Source: a virus. Taken from it: a stretch of 37,087 nucleotides of DNA. Below, in pieces: positions 31,074 through 37,087 of this stretch. Each line of letters opens with the position of its first letter. Positions within the stretch are counted from its first letter, which is position 1. The notes beneath the pieces are model-generated. The model saw only the letters and a list, made by a program, of their open reading frames with translations. It did not search any database and was not told the DNA's origin. Where the stretch lies: positions 1 to 37,087 of the IMG/VR virus record IMGVR_UViG_3300007917_000020; one strand, 5' to 3'. The position numbers and the translations under genes are program-made.

Positions 31074-31232
31074 CAGCATAATAACAGCATGGTTTATGCA
31101 TGCCTTGAAAAGTTATGAAAAGATATATTCTAAAAATGCTGAAAATATTAGCTTGTAGCGATTTATGAAAACATACGATTTGCATAAATTCGTCCCGATC
31201 GGTCGGGGGTTCGAATCCCTTTCACTGCACCA
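31074..31232 (+). other. attR: truncated tRNA 3' end with adjacent arm-type repeats
   Basis: Bases about 31189-31232 carry a tRNA T-arm (GGTTCGAATCC) and acceptor end with CCA (TTTCACTGCACCA) but no D- or anticodon-arm, so it is the displaced 3' end of a tRNA gene. AACAGCAT occurs twice in 31074-31090 (possible integrase arm sites), and TTTATG/CATAAA inverted arms flank the core (about 31162-31190). The intact tRNA should be at attL, before position 1. I cannot tell the isotype. Confidence 0.78.
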
Positions 31233-31233
31233 T

Positions 31234-31272
31234 AACCAATGAAATCCTTAGGGTTTCATTGGTTTTTGTTTT
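31234..31272 (+). terminator. Terminator of the tRNA gene
   Basis: AACCAATGAAA and TTTCATTGGTT (11-bp stem) followed by TTTGTTTT directly after the CCA. The original host terminator of the target tRNA. Confidence 0.85.
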
Positions 31273-31298
31273 GTAATAGCAAATTAATAGTAAGATAA

Positions 31299-31322
31299 AA
31301 GGATAGCTTAATCGCTATCCTT
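31299..31322 (-). terminator. Terminator downstream of a small interrupted ORF
   Basis: Minus strand AAGGATAGC, loop GATTAA, GCTATCCTT then TTATCTT. Perfect 9-bp stem. Confidence 0.65.
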
Positions 31323-31510
31323 CATAATTTCCAAGTATAGTAATTACGGAACTGATTATAAGATTTAATAGCCTCTCTCACCTTTGGTCACAGTGAATCA
31401 ATATCCAACTGGACTTTCCCACAGCAATATATAACCTTCATACCCAGTGTACCTTTGATTACTTTAGACACACTTTCTGTTCGACACGTTTTACATTTCA
31501 TTTTCATCAT
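31322..31510 (-). pseudogene. Small Cys-rich protein with an in-frame TGA
   Basis: From ATG 31510 the frame reads MMKMKCKTCRTESVSKVIKG then LGMKVIYCCGKVQLDIDSL, a TGA at 31388-31390, and 21 more plausible codons (begins PKVREAIKSYN) to a TGA at 31322-31324 next to the terminator. Cys pairs C6-C9 and C31-C32 suggest zinc binding. A nonsense mutation in a former ~62-codon gene is the simplest view; a 40-aa product is also possible. Confidence 0.5.
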
Positions 31511-31625
31511 CTCTTCATAAAAAGTTGAGTAGCGTTAGCTGATCTTAGGCCAATTTATACAAAACTATCTGAATAGAACTGTGTGATCTAGCTTTTTACG
31601 GATCTTATTACCGAGGAAAAATATG

Positions 31626-31650
31626 AACCCCACATACGATATGTGGGGTT
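31626..31650 (-). terminator. Terminator after the zinc-ribbon membrane protein gene
   Basis: AACCCCACATA, CGA loop, TATGTGGGGTT: perfect 11-bp stem, followed on the minus strand by CATATTTTT, nine bases after the stop codon. Confidence 0.75.
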
Positions 31651-31658
31651 GTTTATCA

Positions 31659-31904
31659 CTATACTTTCCAAGAATGTCCACATTCCTGACATATAGCCAT
31701 AGTTTTATGGACTGTTTTAATTTTGTATTTCTTAGGTCTAAAGAGCTTATAGATCAACATTGGGATGGTAAGGAATATCCACATTAATGGTTCCCACCAC
31801 CATCCTACGAAGATCCAGTAAAGAGGACTGTGATTTTTTTTAGATATTGTCTCTGATACTACTTGGGTCTGTACTTCATTACTATTACATTTGGGACATT
31901 GCAT
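31659..31904 (-). CDS. Zinc-ribbon membrane protein
   Basis: 81 aa. MQCPKCNSN and CQECGHSW form a split zinc ribbon around a Trp-rich hydrophobic segment (about 28-54, YWIFVGWWWEPLMWIFLTIP). Function unknown. Its leader is nearly the same as that of the 325-aa gene at 32120-33097. AGGAGG site. Confidence 0.75.
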   Translation of the reverse strand: MQCPKCNSNEVQTQVVSETISKKNHSPLYWIFVGWWWEPLMWIFLTIPMLIYKLFRPKKYKIKTVHKTMAICQECGHSWKV

Positions 31905-31976
31905 TGCGTGATGACCTCCTCAAATAATTCAATTTCGAGTATATCAATTTCATAAATCGCTTGCCATTCAAAATAT
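31905..31976 (-). repeat. Leader copy 1 (shared promoter region)
   Basis: About 71 bp also found upstream of the gene at 32120-33097 (copy 2 at 33098-33170): both have the GCGTGATGACCTCCT block, AGTATATCA (a TATACT -10 on the minus strand) and ATTCAAAATATT at matching distances. It implies co-regulation or a duplication. Confidence 0.65.
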
Positions 31977-32119
31977 TAATTTCATACTCTATTTACCAAA
32001 TATTAACTAAGTATATTTATCAAATCCCAATATAAAATATCCGATTCACTAATATCTCACTAATATCTTATGGAGATTAATAAGTAATAATTCATTTTTT
32101 GTTATACAGTTTTATATTT
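31977..32119. other. AT-rich intergenic DNA
   Basis: Between the leader copy and the end of the 325-aa gene. No gene or clear hairpin seen. Confidence 0.6.
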
Positions 32120-33097
32120 CTAATTTGTTGGTGTGAACGTTACACTCTCCATCCCTCGAATATTGACAATATCCTTTTCAGTGATATTAATCGTTACTGA
32201 TTCAACTCCGTATGACCCACCAAGAATTTCATTAACATAATTACTACCCATAACAAAAAAGTTTCCGGACTCTCCACTTCCTGGTGTAACTTCATATCTT
32301 CCCGAAGGAATCTCATCTGCTCCTGACCAATATCCCGCATATAAGGTGAATCCTTCTGATGGAAGTTGTGTTCTTTGAACCGGTACAAAATTCACTTTCA
32401 TCCCACTAATTTCAATTTCAGCTGATTCAGTTATGTATACTCTTATTTTAGATACTCCATAACTACTGCCACCTATTTCATTATACTCAAGTCCTTCGTT
32501 CCCATTAATGAATAAATTACCGGCCCCCGTGAATGATACATCATATACACCTACTGAAATATGATCCGGAGCATAGAAAGTTCCAGCTCCAAGTGTTTTT
32601 GTATTCTCTGCTATAAAGATTTCCCATTGTTCTGCTGCCTCAGCTTCAGCTTTCGCCTTTGCTTCTGCTTCAGCCTTTTCTCTTTCTTCTCTCTTAATTC
32701 TTGCCTGTTCTAATTCATACTCTCTCTTCTCATCTATAAGTCTTGAATAGTTCAAATCATAGATATTTTGATCTTCCTTACTCAATAAGCCCCAATCTTT
32801 TATCATTGTTGTGAAAGTTTTCATCTCATCATCCGTGAAATCAGTATAAGTCTTCTCTAGCAACTGGATTTGTTCATTTGATAAACTTTTATATTCTGGT
32901 TCATTCACTTGTTCAGGTTCTTCAGCAGCTTCTTCAGTTTCTCTCTCTTCTTCCAAATTGTTAGCAACTGCTACAGAATCTGTTCCTTCTGGCTCTTCAC
33001 CATCGAACAAATCACCAATAGCTCCTATAAGCATTAATACGATAAGAGTAACAAACCACCATCTTTTGTAAAAAGGTTTCTTAGTTTTTGATTTCAT
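32120..33097 (-). CDS. Membrane-anchored protein with duplicated beta domain
   Basis: 325 aa. Basic N-terminus, one membrane segment (about 14-27, WFVTLIVLMLIGAIG), an acidic and Ala/Glu/Lys-rich helical stalk (30-160), then two homologous beta units of about 70 residues: about 166-240 and 246-323. They share the layout [GY].GxYxV, GNLFINGN or GNFFVMGS, GSYGV and an ending like NFVP/TFTP. This unit resembles a common extracytoplasmic domain in Bacillota surface proteins; function unknown. AAGGAGG site. Its leader duplicates that of the 81-aa gene. Confidence 0.75.
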   Translation of the reverse strand: MKSKTKKPFYKRWWFVTLIVLMLIGAIGDLFDGEEPEGTDSVAVANNLEEERETEEAAEEPEQVNEPEYKSLSNEQIQLLEKTYTDFTDDEMKTFTTMIKDWGLLSKEDQNIYDLNYSRLIDEKREYELEQARIKREEREKAEAEAKAKAEAEAAEQWEIFIAENTKTLGAGTFYAPDHISVGVYDVSFTGAGNLFINGNEGLEYNEIGGSSYGVSKIRVYITESAEIEISGMKVNFVPVQRTQLPSEGFTLYAGYWSGADEIPSGRYEVTPGSGESGNFFVMGSNYVNEILGGSYGVESVTINITEKDIVNIRGMESVTFTPTN

Positions 33098-33170
33098 CTG
33101 CGTGATGACCTCCTTTTATATAATAATTTAAGTATATCATTCTGTGAAATCGATTACTATTCAAAATATT
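33098..33170 (-). repeat. Leader copy 2 (shared promoter region)
   Basis: Second copy of the leader at 31905-31976: the same GCGTGATGACCTCCT, TATACT and AATATTTTGAAT blocks at nearly the same spacing. Confidence 0.65.
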
Positions 33171-33451
33171 GTGTCTACTTGTAATTCTCTATTTCGTCAC
33201 TTAATATATTAATTAAATTTCTTTCTAATGTATTTACTCAGATATTAACACTTAAAGAATTTCTATCTACATGTACTCCAGCTCTACAGTATATCAACTT
33301 CATACCAATGATCCTTATATCCTAACTGATTCAACTTCTTCCATACTAGTTTTATATTTAATATTAACTATATTCTTATTCATTAATTATGCTATGATAT
33401 ATTAAAGTTCCAAAATGTATTTAAATATTCGTACGGAGGAGCATTTACTAT
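33171..33451. other. Intergenic region between divergent genes
   Basis: About 280 bp AT-rich DNA between the 325-aa gene and the ion channel. A TATGAT (about 33391) with an indifferent -35 might drive the channel gene. No ORF or strong hairpin found. Confidence 0.5.
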
Positions 33452-34195
33452 ATGAACGATTCTAGAATAAAAGTTGTTTATGAAGTAGTATTGTCAATTT
33501 TAGCCATAATAACTGTTTCAATCACTTTATTTGATCTAGCTGGTAAAGTCCCCTCCAATAGTTTCTTACTACAAGTCGATTCTGGGATCCTAGCAATCTT
33601 TGCTGTTGATTACTTTTCCAGACTTATAATGTCTCATTCTAAGAAGGTTTTTTTCAAAAGTAATATATTTGATTTAGTCGCAATTATCCCATTTAGTTCT
33701 CTATTCAGAGCCTTTAGGATTGCAAGGCTAGTACGTATATTTAGAGCTGCAAGAATTTTTAGAATGGCAGTCTTTTTTAGAAAGTTTTATCGATTATCAA
33801 AATCTTTCATTAACACAAATGGCTTAATTTACGTAATCTATGTGACATTAGGATGTATATTACTTGGATCAGTAGCAATTTATTTTGCAGAAAGTGATAA
33901 GACAATCGATACCTTCGCTGATGCAGTATGGTGGTCATTTGTTACTGCAACAACAGTAGGTTATGGTGACATATCCCCGGAAAGCGGTATTGGAAGAATT
34001 ATAGCAGCAATCCTTATGTTAACAGGGATTGGTTTTATCGGTATGCTCACGGGGACTATTGCGACATTCTTTCTTACTCCAAAATCTACAGAACCAATAA
34101 GGGCAGATTCACGAGTAATAGACCTATCAGACCTCTCTGATGAAGATTTCAATTATATACAAACCCTAATTAATCGCTTGAGTGACAATAAGTAA
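33452..34195 (+). CDS. Voltage-gated potassium channel (Kv type, six membrane segments)
   Basis: 247 aa. S1-S3 at about 9-80, S4 with Arg at every third place (86, 89, 92, 95, 98, 101, 104: RAFRIARLVRIFRAARIFR), S5 at 124-146, pore helix and selectivity filter TTVGYGD (167-173), S6 at about 181-208. The short cytosolic tail (210-247) has an acidic helix that may help tetramer assembly. The layout is complete, so a working channel is expected. The start ATG follows GGAGG. It lies outside the prophage. Confidence 0.93.
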   Translation: MNDSRIKVVYEVVLSILAIITVSITLFDLAGKVPSNSFLLQVDSGILAIFAVDYFSRLIMSHSKKVFFKSNIFDLVAIIPFSSLFRAFRIARLVRIFRAARIFRMAVFFRKFYRLSKSFINTNGLIYVIYVTLGCILLGSVAIYFAESDKTIDTFADAVWWSFVTATTVGYGDISPESGIGRIIAAILMLTGIGFIGMLTGTIATFFLTPKSTEPIRADSRVIDLSDLSDEDFNYIQTLINRLSDNK

Positions 34196-34266
34196 ACTCA
34201 GTATTCCATTTTTCCGTATTTTAAAAACTGTGCTACTATGATGCAAAGAGTATTTTGGAGGTAGTT

Positions 34267-34784
34267 ATGAGTAAACAATTTAATGAAGCTATGAAAGAAT
34301 ATATCAACAATTGGGGCTTCCCAGATTGTTTAAGTGATAATGAAGCTTATTACGAGTATAAGTTTAGTCCAGATGGAATACTGAATACAAACGAAACAGA
34401 AGACTATATGTTCGATGATAGGAATTTCAAATTTAGTATATGGGAACCTTCTACTGGACTAGCCCTTTTTACAATGGACTTCTTCAAAACAACATTAAGA
34501 TTTTCTACAGTTAAACCTTTCATAATTTTAGAGCTAATCTATGTACACCAAGCAAAATGGAGAAAAAAGGGAATGGCTTCATATTATATAAAAAATTAAT
34601 ACAGTATGCAATTGAAGAACAAATGGCAAGTATTCAAGTAATACCAAATGTACACGCATTGAATTTCCAGAATAATAGCTTAGATAACGCATTGAACCAA
34701 AGTGAACTAGTTAAGTTTTACAAAAAGTGGGATAATCCTGAAATGCCTTTTATTATTCTAGAGAAAGAATTTTCTGATGATTAA
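34267..34784 (+). pseudogene. GNAT acetyltransferase, frameshifted
   Basis: Frame 1 runs MSKQFNEAMKEYINNWGF to LELIYVHQAKWRKKGMASYYIKN and stops at 34599. Frame 2 supplies YKKLIQYAIEEQMASIQV and VKFYKKWDNPEMPFIILEKE to 34784. The junction is a run of six A at about 34591-34596; one extra A would restore YYIKKLIQYAIEEQ. The two parts fit one GNAT fold: RKKGMAS is the acetyl-CoA loop (R-x-x-G-x-A) and FYKKW the C-terminal motif. Probably a disrupted gene, or a homopolymer sequencing error. GGAGG site before the ATG. Confidence 0.72.
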
Positions 34785-35059
34785 CTCTATGTTCTTCAGG
34801 CTTCAGAGTGGAGCTTTCACGCATAAAATAATCCGGGGTTGACACGGCTAAAGAAGACTTTAAAATTCAGTTTTAAATGTATTACTTATCTTTTGTAAAT
34901 TATTCTATGTATTATTTTGATCGGAAGTGTTTTTTAATTTGTGTTTATACATGACTTAAGATGTTAACTAGAGTTAGAATAGGAACAGGTCATAGATCTG
35001 AGCTGTACTCAGGCAACATGACGACAATCGATTTGTTGATTCTACAATAAGCGCATACC
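34785..35059. other. Intergenic DNA without recognisable genes
   Basis: About 275 bp. I see no credible ORF or RNA gene. Confidence 0.6.
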
Positions 35060-35093
35060 AAATAGACTGTCAACTTCGGTTGAGGGTCTATTT
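35060..35093. terminator. Strong hairpin with TTCG loop
   Basis: AAATAGACTGTCAAC and GTTGAGGGTCTATTT pair over 15 positions with one mismatch and a TTCG tetraloop. It is adjacent to the transposase remnant stop codon (minus strand) and is probably the original terminator of that element. Confidence 0.65.
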
Positions 35094-35336
35094 TTACGGT
35101 TTCAGTCTGTTTTCGAACAGTATCTCCATCTGACTTTCGATTTTATCCCAGTTTCGGACCCGCTGAGTCCATTTGGCCATAGCGTCCATGGTGGCAAGAT
35201 AGAGGATCTTGATGACCGCAGTATCGATAGGTAAAAGCATCTTTGTTTTGGTCACTTTGCGAAGCTGCCTGTGGTAACCATCTATGGCATTGGTTGTATA
35301 GATCAGGGTTCTCAAGGTGAAACTCAACTTATCCAT
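35094..35336 (-). pseudogene. IS256-family transposase, C-terminal remnant
   Basis: About 80 codons matching the C-terminus of IS256/mutator transposases: TLIYTTNAIDGYHRQLRKVTKTK, then LYLATMDAMAKWTQRVRNWDKI and QMEILFENRL. The catalytic N-terminal and middle parts are missing. The fragment begins around 35330. Confidence 0.85.
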
Positions 35337-35584
35337 TCATCCTAAAATCGAGAACATTGAGTTTAAAACTCATTTTGTCAGATGCTTCCGTGAGTTTCAT
35401 GGTGCTTAATTCAGTATGTATATTCCATTCAAAAAATGCATGCTTTCCAGTTAAATAGAGCAGAGCTTCCGGAGAGTGTGCATCATTGAATACTAGACTA
35501 GTGTAGAATCCTTGCCACGGGAGACTGAGATGATGTGGTTAGTCCACTCATCAGAGTTCAGTGGATCAAGATTGCTGTGATTCC
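35337..35584 (-). pseudogene. Degraded coding DNA
   Basis: The minus strand has two overlapping frames that look coding: one ending LDPLNSDEWTN to GKDSTLV with a stop, the next from LVFNDAHSPEALLYL to LNVLDFRMNG, stop overlapping the transposase remnant. They would join with one frameshift. No start codon. Not recognised. Confidence 0.4.
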
Positions 35585-35815
35585 CTACTTCAGGAAATCT
35601 TTAGTAGCCATATCCACAGCTTTGTTCATATCTGCAATTCCGTTATTGTAGAATACTTGAGTCTTGAAAATTATCTCTCTATACACATTGCCTTGTTTTA
35701 TTACGATAAACTTAGGAAGCTGAGAATCTGTTCCTAAAAAGCATTTCCTGTATTTTACTTTGTCTTGATAATGTTCATCTTGTGCTACAATATTTCTTGT
35801 ATATGAGTCATAAAT
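35585..35815 (-). pseudogene. ORF remnant without start codon
   Basis: Open frame of 76 codons ending at TAG 35585. It contains QDKVKYRKCFLGTDSQLPKF, IVIKQGNVYREIIFKTQVFY and ends DMATKDFLK. It looks like real coding sequence but lacks a start, with a stop immediately upstream. Source unknown. Confidence 0.4.
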
Positions 35816-35867
35816 TTATATAAAATTATAGATAAGACAGAATAAGTTAAAGGAACGGTTAAATGCA

Positions 35868-37087
35868 TTGAATAAACTTTGGACAAATGATTTTAAAATT
35901 ATCACCATTGGTTCCGTCATCTCCATGCTCGGAAATTCTGTAGCAGGATTTGCCATCGGACTTCTGGTACTTGATTATACACAGTCAACGCTGCTGTTTT
36001 CACTCTTTATGGTGATCTACAATCTACCTAAGATTATAGCTCCCCTTTTCGCTGGCCCCTATCTGGACCGATTTTCAAGGAAGAAAGTAATCTATACACT
36101 GGACTTTTTCTCATCAGCGGTCTTCTTTGTGATGTTTCTCCTTCTGAGGGCTGAGTGGTTTAATTATCCGGTATTTCTGGCAATCGTTCTTCTGATCGGA
36201 ACCATTGATGGAATCTATAGTGTAGCCTACGAAAGTTTCTACCCGAATCTCGTATCGAAAGGAAACTTCTCAAAAGCCTATTCCATTTCCAGCATGCTTT
36301 ATCCTCTGGCAGCTTTCATGGTGCCAGTAGCTTCCTTCATCTATATTTCTACAGGGTCTGCTGCACCGCTGTTTGCATTCAATGCAGTGACATTCTTCAT
36401 CGCAGCTGTCTTCGAGACAAGAATCAAATATGAAGAAACCCATATGGAAGAAAATCAGAGTGAGAGCAAAGGATTCTCCATGATTTCCTATAAAGCGGAC
36501 TTTAAAGAAGGTATCGCCTATATGAAGCAGGAAAAAGGACTTCTTGTCATCACCGCCTACTTCTTTATCACCATGTTCGCAGGCGGCGGTATACATATCC
36601 TCCATCTTCCCTTCTTCAAAAACAATCCTGAACTCTTCGCCCATATCCCGATCAACGTGGTGACCTTATATACCATCATCAGCAGTTTCGGTGTTCTAGG
36701 ACGACTGACGGGAGGATTCATCCATTATAAGTACAAATATCCCGTAGACAAGAAATTCATCATCGCCATCGTGGTCTATACGACCATCGCTTTACTAGAA
36801 GCTTTCAACCTATACTTCCCGGTTCCACTCATGATGCTGAGCTTTTTTGTCATCGGAATCATGGGCGTCACCTCCTTTAACATCCGGATCTCCGCTACCC
36901 AGTCCTATGTACCGGATCTGAAAAGAGGCCGATTCAATGGAACCTTCCAGATGATCGTCTCCGCAGGAAATATCCTAGGACAGCTTCTGGCAGGAGTCCT
37001 TGGTGAGATCTATCATGAAAGACATATCATCATGATGTTCATGGCCATAAATCTTCTTGCAGTTGTCTTCATCATGTACAACAAACG
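35868..37087 (+). CDS. MFS transporter (3' end outside window)
   Basis: 406 codons visible, the gene continues past the window. Hydrophobic segments occur throughout. The N-terminus MNKLWTNDFKIITIGSVISM leads to LGNSVAGFAIGLLVLDY, and the loop YLDRFSRKKVIYTLD has the GxLxDRxxRRxxl-type MFS signature (here GPYLDRFSRKK). Start: TTG at 35868; AAAGGA is 13 bases upstream, so the start is somewhat uncertain. Codon use is GC-richer than the prophage. Probable drug or metabolite efflux; substrate unknown. Confidence 0.85.
   Translation, partial: MNKLWTNDFKIITIGSVISMLGNSVAGFAIGLLVLDYTQSTLLFSLFMVIYNLPKIIAPLFAGPYLDRFSRKKVIYTLDFFSSAVFFVMFLLLRAEWFNYPVFLAIVLLIGTIDGIYSVAYESFYPNLVSKGNFSKAYSISSMLYPLAAFMVPVASFIYISTGSAAPLFAFNAVTFFIAAVFETRIKYEETHMEENQSESKGFSMISYKADFKEGIAYMKQEKGLLVITAYFFITMFAGGGIHILHLPFFKNNPELFAHIPINVVTLYTIISSFGVLGRLTGGFIHYKYKYPVDKKFIIAIVVYTTIALLEAFNLYFPVPLMMLSFFVIGIMGVTSFNIRISATQSYVPDLKRGRFNGTFQMIVSAGNILGQLLAGVLGEIYHERHIIMMFMAINLLAVVFIMYNK

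Noticed and set aside
31162-31232. Complete tRNA gene
   Set aside because: Only the T-arm and acceptor 3' end are present; no D-arm or anticodon-arm can be folded from the upstream bases.
31388-31390. Selenocysteine codon
   Set aside because: No SECIS-like hairpin recognised right after the TGA, and simple nonsense mutation explains it.
36270-36644. 124-aa minus-strand ORF rich in Cys and His
   Set aside because: Mirror of the MFS transporter frame, which has clear membrane segments and a family motif.

Overview
The window holds a nearly complete integrated siphovirus (prophage) of a low-GC Gram-positive host, probably a clostridial member of the Bacillota, followed by about 6 kb of flanking DNA. 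The assignment rests on strong AGGAGG ribosome binding sites, AT-rich intergenic DNA, clostridial-type phage families (P27-like small terminase, HK97 portal and capsid, ClpP-like prohead protease, phi13-type tail tube, TcdE-type holin, RecT with an MBL protein, DnaD/DnaC replication genes) and a host-type tRNA 3' end. I cannot name a species.

Layout. Positions 1-17801, all minus strand, are the late genes, read from right to left: small and large terminase, portal, ClpP-like protease, major capsid protein, four head-tail or tail-completion proteins, tail tube, a tail assembly chaperone with a programmed -1 frameshift, tape measure, distal tail protein, a 1.6-kaa tail spike with collagen-like repeats, a carbohydrate-binding tail protein, holin and amidase endolysin. 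Positions 17874-20917 hold an HNH endonuclease, small accessory genes, a free-standing PIN-domain nuclease with its own promoter and hairpin, a terminator and a RinA-like late regulator. Positions 20907-28868, minus strand, are the early operon: Hjc-like nuclease, DnaC-type loader, DnaD-type initiator carrying an 11-bp iteron array, SSB, MBL-fold protein, RecT, a Rad50/SbcC-like ATPase, several very small coupled genes, a BRO-type antirepressor, an excisionase-like protein and a Cro-like repressor. A divergent promoter region with repeated 15-bp operators (28862-28959) separates this from the plus-strand lysogeny genes: CI-like repressor, ImmA-like metalloprotease and tyrosine integrase. The integrase is followed by a truncated tRNA 3' end with a terminator, the right attachment site. 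The left one lies before position 1.

Beyond 31232 is flanking DNA: small Zn-ribbon proteins, a membrane protein with a duplicated beta domain, a voltage-gated potassium channel, a GNAT acetyltransferase broken by one frameshift, an IS256-family transposase remnant, degraded coding DNA, and an MFS transporter that runs off the window.

Points that a standard gene finder would miss: the portal gene starts at an AUA codon and the DnaD-like initiator probably at AUU, both eight bases after a perfect AGGAGG; the gpG/gpGT frameshift product; at least five small genes (33-50 aa) coupled into operons; five operator copies; an origin candidate inside the initiator gene; and a possible short plus-strand RNA inside the early operon. 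The best candidate for a poorly described system is the autonomous PIN-domain cargo gene at 18759-19967.
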